Source of the DNA: Raphanus sativus
Lineage: Eukaryota > Streptophyta > Magnoliopsida > Brassicales > Brassicaceae
NCBI RefSeq assembly: GCF_000801105.2
Contig: NC_079512.1
Span: forward strand, 25,561,848-25,625,847
DNA: 64,000 nucleotides
Direction of reading: 5' to 3'
A program made the position numbers and the translations under genes. Of this stretch, positions 34,886 to 44,973 are shown piece after piece (position 1 is the stretch's first letter; the number at the start of each line of letters is the position of its first letter). The notes beneath the pieces are model-generated. The model was not told where the DNA came from and did no database searches. It saw only the letters and a program-made list of their open reading frames with translations.

Positions 34886-35740
34886 CTGGCGGGAGAGTTC
34901 TTGATGGTACAAGGCGCCAGTAGATTCCTTAGTAACAGGGGGAGATAATACCAACACTCAACATCCATTGCTGCATTTCTTCTTTAGACCCCATTTCATC
35001 ATCATCAGTTAATGATCTGTTCTGACTACTAGGAGCAGACAAGAGCTTTTGCCCATTTTTTTCCCGCTAGACTCACCATCTCTTTAGCATTACTCTATAT
35101 AAACAGAACAAAGTGCTAGATTATGAAGCCAATATTCAAACCCTAAACTCTTCACAAACATAGAGTAAGATGGCAGAGATGATACCATAAGAGCATTCAA
35201 TTCCTGAAAAGCATTTTGCAAGTTCTTATCTGTAACTCTCCCATTCCTCTTGCTCGTTCCTCAAGATCCCAGCCAATCCCACCGTTCCATCGTTTCCGTA
35301 TAAACCTGATAGAGAACCCTCGCTCTTCTCATCTTCCTTCTCCCATGCTCTGCCTCAACACTCACAACTTCTTCAAAAACCCCATCGAAATCACCTTTTC
35401 CCCTGAAAACGATGGCGACGACACTCGAACCCGGGTCCACTTGGAACCGAATCCGAGGCGAGCTGAACATAGACTTCACTGATTTCTTGTGGCAGAAGAT
35501 GTGAGTGATGGAGGAGAGAGAGAGGAAGGGAAGAAGGAAGAGATGCGTTTGACTTGAGAAGAAGGGATCCATATGAGACGATGAGTTGTTAGGATAAGGT
35601 TTCCGGATCTCAAGGCGACGAATCGCGGCGGCCTCTGAGTCTTCGGAGTCTAGATCGACGGAGGAAACATTCGACTTCGTTGCGGCGAAGTATGGGTCTG
35701 CCTGCCACTTGTAGTTACCTCCGCGTTATCGAACAACCTA
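34886..35740 (-). pseudogene. VPS36: decayed, 3'-truncated VPS36 gene
   Basis: VPS36 is the ESCRT-II subunit that binds ubiquitin and phosphoinositide through its GLUE domain. Minus-strand fragments in different frames match it in order: LFDNAEVTTSGR (about 35738), RRNEVECF (about 35690), [20 protein letters not shown] (about 35630), SPRIRFQVDPGSSVVAIVFR (about 35470), [15 protein letters not shown] (about 35290), KNLQNAFQELNALM (ending at 35186). A GT..AG intron (35185-35095) follows, then AKEMVSLA and [20 protein letters not shown] with ALYHQELSRQ (ending at 34886 before a GT). At least five frame breaks separate these pieces, and the start ATG is lost. Later EAP30 exons are not recognisable. 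It sits where At5g04920 lies in Arabidopsis order. Confidence 0.85.
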
Positions 35741-36682
35741 CTGCGTCTGATGCTGCTTAATTTCGCTGGCCATGGGAGAGACCTAATTGGGAAACAAAGC
35801 ATACAGCTTTTAGCTGCGTTGAATCGAATGGATCGTCTGATCAAATCAAAGATTGAATCTTTTTCAGTTTTAAAGCTTGATCGTACGGATTTCCGACAGA
35901 ACACGTCTAGAGAGTGTGTGTAATCGACCTTAGTTTCTTAAGAAATTACATTTTAGTTCTTAATAATAAACAGTATTACTATTTCACCTCAAAACTTTCA
36001 ATTTTTTTACATTTGAGTCCAATCTGTGGGTTGTAGTAGTACTCTATATTTTTCTAGTTAGGCTGTTTGATCATTGATGAGACTTCATCAATGTGAATAT
36101 TAAAGACATTTTTTTGAGTTTGTTGGGTTGTAGTGTAACAAAGACTTACATAATCTCCGGCTGTAATTCTCATGTTATTGTAACATACCCACCACCGGTT
36201 ATACTTTGCAAAGATCCTGGTTAATTAATCAATTCTCACTTCAGTCCCTAATAAAGTTGATTTTAGTTAGCGAAGTACAAAATTTCACTGCCCTAAAACA
36301 AGAACTGACTTGTACCTTCCATGACATTTATATCATCTTAAAACAAGATACAACTTTCCAGAGGTTTATCCTAAAAACGATCTGAACACTAACTAATAAT
36401 GTTACATATCCAACCGGAGAAAAACATGAGATTATATCTTCCACATTCCGAGAAACAGACAAGGTTTAAAATCCTTCACAGCTTCCATCTTATGTTGTTA
36501 CCGAGTTATATCACATAGAGACTAACACTTTAGCTGCTACCAAAAACAGTCATCCAAAAGATCCCTGCCACATAAACAAGTCCAGAGGTTCCATCTTCTA
36601 ATCATACTCACATATCTATATAGATTCAGTAGATAAATAACAAATAAGAAAGATATACTAACCATTTCTAGGGGTCCCATCA
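35741..36682. other. spacer between VPS36 relic and SUVH1
   Basis: No gene is supported. 35741-35920 is probably the old 5' leader of the VPS36 relic. The part below 36682 is the SUVH1 3' untranslated region. Confidence 0.4.
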
Positions 36683-38617
36683 TTAACCAAATGAACCACG
36701 GCAATACTCTGATCCACAAAAGCACTTCCTCATGCCGTGCAAAGCATTGCCATTTTGAGCTTCGCTTGGTTGAGTAACTCCATAGTCATAAGTCAACTCA
36801 GTCATGGGAGGGATGTGAGAAACGGCAAAGAAGGCAACATGCAAGCATAGCTGACCGTTACTCTCATAACTAACCGGTTGCCAAAATACATTAGGAGAGC
36901 AACTATGGTTCATGAACCTCCCAACATTCCCAACATTCTTAGCACTGATCACCAAAGGCAACGGCATTTCAGGTTCTTCAGACACCTCTTCAGAATCAAC
37001 TTCGTCTGCTAAGCCATGCTCATAGTTCCATCTAAAACTGGTATACACACGAGTCGTATCAAAAGCATAATCATCACTCTCTATAGTCTGGTCCTTCTCC
37101 TTGGCCTCACCTGCGTATATACATATAAACGAACCGGCACGGATGGGATCCCACGACCGCAAGCCCCACCCTCTGTTCCCCGTCTTGAAAACTTCAAGCT
37201 TAAGCTTTATCCCCATTTGAGTCACCTTGTTCTTGCAAGAAGAGCACGGACAAGACGGGCTGCATTCATACACCATACCCTTGCGGCTAACTAGAACTCC
37301 ATTACCACAATAAGGATAATCACCTCCGTTTCTCCTTATACAATGACAGTTCAAGTTCCCCGGTCTGCACGAGCTGCTGAGACAATCACATCCCAAAGAA
37401 GGCTGCGTCAGGTTAAAAGACTCAGAGTAAGTCACCTTCGTGGAGTAAGTGAAATAGCCAGGACCATTCTCTTCATCAACTTCATTCACAAGCGAAACGC
37501 CAATGCTCTCAACACCGGAAGTGAGATCAGCGAGTATAAGCCCTTCCCTCAAACCAGCTTTCCACTTTTGTATAGCAACCCACGTAGCGAAAGCAGGAGG
37601 CTGACCAGGAGCTCTCACTAGTTTATACTTGAAAGTGTTGTGCCCTGACTTCCCTTTCTCCATCCAAGACTCTTTGACCTCGTAGAGACCGTCGTAGACA
37701 TAAATCTTATTACCCCCCTGAGAAGCTTCTTTCAACCCTCTTATCACCCGAACCGGACTGTTCCGAACCAAACTCTTCTCCAAAGCTAGGTTACCTCTCT
37801 CCATCTTCTGATCAGAGGTTTGCTTCTCTTTATCAGCGTTACCACCACCGCCTTGACCGGTGTAAACCAAAACATCCGGATCACCTTCCTCGTTATCGTA
37901 GTAACCAGAGGAAACGACGCTAGTGGCGATAGTAGTCTCTTCATCGACGGCGAGATAGTCGATCCCAGCCATCGACGGAGAATGCAGCCCGACCAAACAC
38001 ATCTCGAACCTGAAGAAGAACACGTCCCCGATCTCGACCCCGGGGACAACGCCGGGACGTTTCTTGGCGTTGGTCCGTACGCCTCTGCTCATGCAAGTGG
38101 ACCCCGCTTTCAGATCGGCGCGTTTGTTGATCCCGCTCACGGCTTCTCTCGCGTCCTCCAGCTGTGAGAACCTTCTTCTGAGCGCCTCGTAGCGCGTGAG
38201 AACGCTCTTCACGAGCTTCCTGTTCCCGTTCTCTCTTTCCGCGGCGGTGATCCCGCTCTCGAAGTTCACGTTCTTCTTCTCTGGTGTGCGCTTTTTAGGG
38301 ATCTTTCTCTTCTTCGGAGTTGAGCAGCCTTCTTCGGGATCCGCGTCGTCGTTGTTGTTGTTAGGAGACCTGAATGATCTCAGAGGAGTGACCAAGGAAG
38401 GTTGTGAGGAGGTGTTTTGGTGAGTGTGTGGTTGAGAGGAGGTGAAGGGATAGAAAGGTGAGAAGCCAGGAGGGAAAGGACCGAAAGGAGGCGAGCAGAC
38501 AAAAGGTGGTGGAGCTTGGTGATTCCCGCTGGGGAACACTGGTTTTAGAGTGCGTAACGGTTTTAAATCGTACACTCTCGTCTTATCAGTGTAGCTTTCG
38601 TAACTCTCTGACTCCAT
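36683..38617 (-). CDS. SUVH1: SU(VAR)3-9 homolog, SUVH1-type histone methyltransferase/reader
   Basis: SUVH proteins bind methylated DNA through the SRA/YDG domain and carry a SET domain for H3K9. Arabidopsis SUVH1 reads methyl-DNA and supports transcription. The coding exon is single, 644 residues from ATG 38617 (MESESYESYTDKTRVYDLKP); the upstream in-frame TTG is not a start. After a Pro/Phe-rich N-terminus the SRA domain spans about 185-340 (GVEIGDVFFFR, MAGIDYL, SSGYYDN, VYTGQGG). The Cys-rich pre-SET spans about 410-485 (CDCLSSSC, NCHCIRR, CPCSSCKN). SET follows at about 490-625 (GWGLRSWDPI, NHSCSPN, ELTYDYG), then post-SET CFCGSEYCRGSFG. A 5'-UTR intron (about 38759-38657) is suggested by splice sites. 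Intact; position matches At5g04940. Confidence 0.95.
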   Translation of the reverse strand: MESESYESYTDKTRVYDLKPLRTLKPVFPSGNHQAPPPFVCSPPFGPFPPGFSPFYPFTSSQPHTHQNTSSQPSLVTPLRSFRSPNNNNDDADPEEGCSTPKKRKIPKKRTPEKKNVNFESGITAAERENGNRKLVKSVLTRYEALRRRFSQLEDAREAVSGINKRADLKAGSTCMSRGVRTNAKKRPGVVPGVEIGDVFFFRFEMCLVGLHSPSMAGIDYLAVDEETTIATSVVSSGYYDNEEGDPDVLVYTGQGGGGNADKEKQTSDQKMERGNLALEKSLVRNSPVRVIRGLKEASQGGNKIYVYDGLYEVKESWMEKGKSGHNTFKYKLVRAPGQPPAFATWVAIQKWKAGLREGLILADLTSGVESIGVSLVNEVDEENGPGYFTYSTKVTYSESFNLTQPSLGCDCLSSSCRPGNLNCHCIRRNGGDYPYCGNGVLVSRKGMVYECSPSCPCSSCKNKVTQMGIKLKLEVFKTGNRGWGLRSWDPIRAGSFICIYAGEAKEKDQTIESDDYAFDTTRVYTSFRWNYEHGLADEVDSEEVSEEPEMPLPLVISAKNVGNVGRFMNHSCSPNVFWQPVSYESNGQLCLHVAFFAVSHIPPMTELTYDYGVTQPSEAQNGNALHGMRKCFCGSEYCRGSFG

Positions 38618-38760
38618 GGCTGGCTCGTCTGGTGGAGGCAATGGCTTTATCAGATTCTAGTATCAAAGATCAAAGATGAATTACATGCATGCACAGGGAA
38701 ATATCATTCATCGCCAGATTCAGATATGTACAATGATAACAACAAGTAAAAGCACAAACC

Positions 38761-39665
38761 TGGAAAGGAACCGAGTTGGAGATCGCTAGGTTAGATTAGG
38801 GTTTCTGAAAATGAGAGAGACAGAGGAAGAAGAATGAGAGGGAAACAAATCGAGCTAAAAGTTTCCAGCTTTGGTAGTGTCTGTGATTTATCTCTGTAAT
38901 GGTTAGAGAAGATGGTGAGTGAGATTAACCGTTGGATTATTAATCATTTGATCTTTGACCGTAGAATGATCTAATTTGACTGGTGACCTATTTAGGAGGT
39001 TGTCTTTCAGTTTCGACATGCGTACTTTGCATTTACGGTGATGTAATAACTTTTGCAACTTATGTCAGTTCCCGGTTGCCGGTTGTCACACGTGTGTAAG
39101 AGGTTGTCGTTTTCACTTTGCTCAAAACTTTTTTCTACATAATATTTTGTCCCAACATAGGGATTTTATAATTTAGATGGGAATTATTCATCATAGGAAA
39201 AAAATGTTAAACTCACTTCTAGCCTTAATCTAGTGATCAGCAGAATACGAGTTCCAGAGATATGTCCTAATCACAATCTGAACATAGTTAAAATTTTGTT
39301 AGATGTCCAAACATGCCTAAAATCAACATATTAAACCATGAAATGAAACTCTGTCGTTACACGATTCTCATAAACTAGGTTTGTAAGTGATTTGCTATTT
39401 AATCTAATTTATACATTATGCTAATTGATAAACATGTCCTTGGTGACAATTTTAACCTATATCATCAGTTCAAGCCCCATCTTCAACCTGTTTTCTATTA
39501 AGACTTCTTAACGCATGGCTTAATCGACAATGCACACCAACATTAGTTGGTTGGAATGACGTTTCTTACACCACATTGTGTAACTTACAATATCGTAACA
39601 ACATTATAACGGTGTGGCTTACATATACTGTATCTACCAACAAGATGTCAAACAGTTGATGTAAA
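38761..39665. other. SUVH1 upstream region and IP5P10 downstream region
   Basis: The SUVH1 leader and promoter are expected at 38761-38950. The remainder is unassigned AT-rich DNA. NAS1 and pectin-methylesterase genes lie between these two genes in Arabidopsis, and I see neither here. Confidence 0.4.
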
Positions 39666-41728
39666 CTATTGTCTCCTAGTTCCGATTCTGCCCTCGCAAA
39701 CATCGACGTTGACAACAAACAAAGCGCAAACCGGTCGGTGATCAGAGAATCGCGACTCGCCGCGCACGTAAGAGAGCTGCCGGATTCCATCACCGTGCCA
39801 AAGAATCCTGTCACACCTAAGCAAATACAGAAAACTCGGTTCAGAATTAACCGAACCAGAACCAATCTAAATCAAAATAGAATATCTCCGGGTGATTTTT
39901 TTTTTTTGAATTATCTCCGGGGTAATTATTATACCAGGCGGGAGTTCTTCTCTTGTTCTTCTTCTCTTTGGTAGTGTCTCCTGCGTAAGCATCTGAGTTA
40001 TAAGAGTACTTATAAGTTGGTGCGAAGAAGATTTTGCCTTCGTGCCATCCTTTAAACACTCTTCCTGCGTCTCTTTCAATCTTGAGCTGTAATTCATTTC
40101 ATAAAACCAATAAACCGGTTTAGCTTTAAGTAGTTATCAGCCTAAGGTTTGGTTTCTTGGGTGTAAAGTAACCGTTGCTGAAACCTGATCTTTGTTGAGA
40201 AGAGTGTCCCAAGCGTTTTTATCCAAGAGTGTCTTTGTTTCTGTGTAACTTAAAGCTATCCTGTAGTTCAAATCTCCCAGCCAGATGACCCGACTGCGAG
40301 ATGACATGTAAACATCTAAGAATCAATTGATTTTAAGTTGGAAACCGATAGGAAAACATGTAATCATAAATCTTACTCATGCTTGGTGATTCGATTGGGG
40401 ACACGGGTGAAAGACGTTCTGCAGATTCTAGGGAAAGTTGTGTTCTTGAGAATCTCAATTACATCTGAGTTTCTGCGACGTTCATCTCCTTCTCTCTCTC
40501 CAGAAGCTAGATGACTGCAAATGAAGCAGAAGCTCGTCTTGTAGAGCTGCAAACTCACAGCTATGCATCCCTATGATGGGTGTATAAGAGGATATCAAAA
40601 ACAGAGTTTCTTTTTTTAGGGTTTTAAGTGTGATAGTTGTAAAAGCACTGTACCTTGTTTCCTAAGCAACCCATGATTCCACGGGTGACACATGAGATTC
40701 TGAGATGAGTAACATGTTGAATAAGTTCCTTTCTCATCCACACAGTGAGGAATATTCCCACCATTTGCTTTGATGCTACTAAACCATACTTCATCATCAT
40801 CTGGTTGCTTACAAGAGAAGCAACCTTTCCTCCACCTTCCTCATCATCTTCATCATCATCCTCATCCTCATCATCTTCTTCGTCGTCATCATCACAAAGT
40901 AAATCACTTTGGTTAACCAAAGATTCTGGACATCTGAAACAAGATTCTCTCCCATACTTTTTCACAATCTCTTCAGAGAAGGAGCTGCAGTTACATATCT
41001 TCAGTTTTCTCCTGCACTCTGTTCTGAAACTCTCACTGATCTTCTTCAAAGATGGCTTCGCAAAGAACATCGATCCAGCACCAAAAGATGGAGTTTTGGG
41101 ACCAAGCCGTCCACCAGAGGATGATGATGATGGTGGTGATGATTTGTTCAAGGACTGGTTGATCATTGCTAACCATTTAGCAGCAGGCTCGTTGTCTCCA
41201 AGCACAAGTACATTTCCAGCATTCAATGGAACTATCTCCTGAAAACTATATAAAATAAAAGAGACAAGCTCAAGACATAGATGATAGATCCATGCAATAC
41301 TAAGAGAAATCAAGAAAAAGAGAGTTACCCTAAAACATATATATCGAACTCGCTGTGGACGTGAAGCAAAGCATCAAGATCAAGACCAGAGTGAGGAGAC
41401 TTTCCTCCCACGTTCCATGTTGCCACAAAGACTCTTCAAATGGTAAAAAAAATCAAAACATTTAGAAATGAAAACAGAGCAGCTCTGTTTCTAGGGATAT
41501 AACAAATCACATACCTTATGGATTGGATTTGCTGAGTGGGCATTGAAGATCTGAGATTGCTTGAAGATAACAGAGATTCAACTACTATTTCGGATTGAGA
41601 CTCTGAAAAAAAATTAAAACAAAGTCTAAAAAAATATTCTGAAGCTACACATAGATAAGAACAAACACACATATAAATAGGACACAGAGTGACATACTAT
41701 TATTAAATATATAGAGTGGATCCGACAT
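39666..41728 (-). CDS. IP5P10: type I inositol polyphosphate 5-phosphatase
   Basis: The enzyme removes the 5-phosphate from inositol phosphates or phosphoinositides (DNase I-like fold). Eight minus-strand exons join in frame to 473 residues: 41728-41698, 41602-41515, 41433-41329, 41245-40654, 40570-40377, 40293-40185, 40086-39935 and 39816-39666. The start is [10 protein letters not shown]; exon 1 gives only ten codons plus one base. Motifs: [53 protein letters not shown], the catalytic [11 protein letters not shown], and RTPAWCDRILW with the closing [10 protein letters not shown]. Between them lies a very acidic run of Asp/Glu (40846-40902) that looks species-variable. Intact; equivalent to At5g04980. 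Confidence 0.9.
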
Positions 41729-42471
41729 GTTTATTCTGCAAGGTTTAAAGGGGTATTTTCTTTGGAGCTTTCTTCTTCAGGTTTGGTCTCTGATCAAACA
41801 CAAAAGAATTAAAAAGAAACTATAGCAGAAGAAGAGTTCAACTGTAAAGGGGGTTTTTCTTATCATTATTTTATTCTCTTAAAAGAATAAAAGAAGAGGT
41901 CTTTATCAGTTTATGAAGCAAAGATAAGAAAGAACTTTAAAAAATATCTATAAGAAATATATTCTAAAAAGTCCGAAATCAAGAACAATGTTCCCTTTCC
42001 TTGATACTTATATGCCCCTCCCTGTTTCTTTGCCTTTTTCTTCTCTTGGATGGTATATAGACTTAGATTACATTTTATATGAAGCCTTGTGTTGCGTCCC
42101 CTTTGACCGAACTTTTTGTTTATCACCAAATCTCTTTGACCGAACTTTGAGTATTTCAATTAGAAAGTAACGTTTTTAGTGCATGTATGAATGTATAAAT
42201 TGTATTATACCGAGAGCATAGAGCTCTCCAATCAATTTGGCTTAGTTTTTGTATCGAGACAAGTAAAGAAACTAGTTGGCAGGTTAGATATGATTTATTT
42301 TTGCATAATGACGTTTACTACATAGGCAACTTGGTGTGATATTCTTTGAAGATATCATAATGCGTTTTATGGATTAAACAAATCAATTGGATTTTTTTTC
42401 TCTTTCCCACAAGAATCTGATGCTTTCTTTTTTTTTCTTTTTTCTTTTTTTTTTTTGGAACACATGCTTTC
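41729..42471. other. IP5P10 promoter side and SUN1 downstream region
   Basis: No gene is supported. A T/C-rich low-complexity tract occurs near 42427-42457. Minus-strand sequence just below 42471 continues the alternative SUN1 C-terminal frame described in the findings. Confidence 0.4.
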
Positions 42472-44049
42472 TTAGAGATTTGGATGAATGAAAACACAAC
42501 AGTTTGTCCAGTTCCAGGTGAATTGTCCTGATAAAGACTGGATTCCCACAACAGATACTGGGTCTGGTGCACGCCCATGAACTCTAAACCGGTAGATGCA
42601 AGTGTGGGAGTTGCTTCCATGGTTGGATGTGAAGTCTAGCCTGACAGTATCGATCAGACCAGAGCCTGATGAGTCCAGGACGCTGAATGTCTGTGCGTTC
42701 GACCTGTCTAAGTCGTAAGTGAACTCTGCTAGAAGTTGCATCTTCTCTGAGGGTGCCTGCCCTTTTCCTTGCAGCCATCCTGATACGAGACAATCTTTTG
42801 GAGCACTGGATCTGTCGTACGCCACGTTCTGTTCAGTTTCACAATGCATAGATCCACCAGTTCAGTTGTATATCAAACCTTTTTAACCAAGACCGTTTAC
42901 AAAATGCAAGCACCAATGAGGAAACAAGAAGAGAACTGATAATTAAAATTATAAATCATTAGCAATGCCAAGTAGCATTACCTTAGCTACATGCTCCAAG
43001 GTGAAAGCCTCTGGAACAATTGGTCGTCTCAGCCTGATTTGAACATATCCACTACTACCTTTCAAAGCAAAACACTGGCCAGGCTCCCCAAAACTCGGAG
43101 ACAACATCTTAACCGCATTGGCATGAGCATGTCGGCTGCTTGTCCCCGACCAACTACTCCCTTTCCCAACAAGAAAGGGATCCGAATGATGCATCACAAA
43201 CCCACCACCAGACGCCAAAGCATAGTCTACTCTTCCAAGTCCATCACCAGCATGTTTTTCAATCTCTTTCTCAATCATCTCACGAGCATAAGCTCTTAAC
43301 TCATCAATGCTAAACTCAGAATCATCTACATTCCCTTTCTTTAGTTCCTCGTAGATCTTGTCTAACTCAGCTCTCGACACAAAAGGTTTAGCATTTAGGT
43401 CGTCTACTGACTTCTCTAACGACTCTGCTCTAGACTCTACCTTCTTCAACTCCCTCTGGAACGCAGAGGCTTTCGTGTCGAGCTCTTGCCTCAACGCTTT
43501 CGCTTCTTTTTCAATCTTCTTGTCGAGTAACTCAACTTGGACCTGCATTGTACTCGTAGTGGCCTTTACAAGCCCATCCACTTCCGCTATCCGGTTCTCC
43601 AATCCCGAAAACGCCGTCGTTCCAAAGGAGGAAGAAGAGAAAGTGGAGACTTTCAGAATCACTTTCCTCGTCAATTGAATCAACCCGACGATGATCAGAA
43701 GAGCCGCGAGCTGCTTCGCGAAGATTCTCGCCACTCTCTTCCACCGCGCTTTCGCGGACTTAGGAGCCGCCGCCGCTACCTTCCGCGTCCGCCGATGATT
43801 GGCGGCTGCGTTTGTCCCCGTCGTCGTCGCCGCGGAGGAAACCGATCTCCTGGTTACGGGACCTAAGTCTTGTCCCTGAGATCGATCGACAACGGCTTCG
43901 GCGCGGATCGGATCTCTGCTGCTCGTGCCGCCGTTGTTCGCGAGAGATTCGCTTGGCGGGAAATCGAAGCTAGGTTTCTTCTCTCCCGCGGCGCGGATCG
44001 GCGACCTCTTAGCGGGAGTCGCGGTGAGTGACATCGTTGATGTCGACAT
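42472..44049 (-). CDS. SUN1: SUN-domain inner nuclear membrane protein (SUN1)
   Basis: SUN proteins span the inner nuclear membrane and bind KASH partners across the envelope to form LINC bridges. Two exons join in frame, 44049-42982 and 42828-42472, giving 474 residues from [15 protein letters not shown]; the in-frame TTG upstream is not a start. The nucleoplasmic N-terminus is basic. A membrane helix ([13 protein letters not shown]) lies near residue 115-130. A coiled coil follows at about 160-230. The SUN domain covers about 300 to 450 ([40 protein letters not shown] core with [16 protein letters not shown]-type [30 protein letters not shown]). The last 23 residues are in a shifted frame compared with the expected tail. 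Matches At5g04990 by position; faces delta-COP head to head. Confidence 0.93.
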
Positions 44050-44973
44050 TTTGATTTTGGTTTGTTGACTACACAATCAATCTCGCACACGTTCCCAAAC
44101 GTTTTGACGAAATGTTGGAATCGGAAACACTAATTACACTACAGAGAGTATCATATTCGACAAACTTGATTGAATTTGAGGAAGCAGACAAGTTCCTCTC
44201 TCTCTCTAATAATTGTTTTTTTTTCTTTAAAATTTGCATCGCGTCAAGTCTAACCGCAGCCTAGCGGTTACCGTACCATTAATGGGTGATTATCAAAATC
44301 AACATTCCTTTTCAAATGTCAAACCGGAATTAACCAAAGAATTTTAAGTTGGCCTAATAAGGAACTGATACGGCCCAAAACACTCGTTCGTTGTCCACGT
44401 TTTGTGGATCTTCGTCTTAACATACTCGTAACTCTCCTTTCGTCCTCTTTTAAAAATATTCAGCGAGCTTCTGAAGAAAGTGGTGGATTCATCTCGTTTG
44501 ATCAGTCCCTGGTAACGTCTTCTTCTCTCGCTCTCTCGATCTTCTTACATACTCGTAACTCTGTATGAATGTTCTCTCTAGCTGCATTTCTATGAAAATT
44601 TCCGTTACATGAACTTTCTCGTTCTTCAATATTTCACGCGGAAGCCTGTGCGATCTTGCTTCTTTTGATTGTGATTCCACACTTATGTTTATCGATTATG
44701 TGTCTATGATGGATTTGGATCCGATCCGTTGGATCTGCTTCATTTTCGTTTTTTTTTTTATAATATTAAATCGCTACGAAATGCTAGATCTCTCTACTTT
44801 GGCATAGATTTATGAACCCAAAGATCAAATCGCGTTTGCTCTTTCTGATCTCGTGGTTTATTTTAAGATACATCACTATTTGGATTTACATAACCGTTGC
44901 GTTCTTTTGTACTTCAGATTCACGTTGCCGTTCTTATAGCTGCTGATCGTTGGAACCTGTAAAGCAAATCAAA
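44050..44973. promoter_or_regulatory. divergent promoter region of SUN1 and delta-COP
   Basis: Two start codons, 44049 (minus) and 44974 (plus), face away from each other across 924 bp. The right side holds the delta-COP leader with a likely 5'-UTR intron (donor GTAACG at 44512, acceptor ending at 44917). The left side, about 44050-44400, should hold the core promoters. In Arabidopsis the TOC34 gene lies between the two, and no trace of it is recognisable. Confidence 0.5.

Noticed and set aside
39817..39934. IP5P10 looked broken here because the exon frame runs into non-conserved sequence
   Set aside because: A GT..AG intron at these coordinates restores the conserved PAWCDRILW motif, so the gene is intact.
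40745..41242. Plus-strand frame with a serine run opposite IP5P10
   Set aside because: It is antisense of the acidic Asp/Glu-coding run; the minus-strand exon has the phosphatase motifs and consistent splice phases.
42318..42620. Separate 100-codon minus-strand gene below SUN1
   Set aside because: Its first part overlaps the SUN1 last exon in another frame and its end is Lys-rich low complexity; treated as the alternative SUN1 tail instead.
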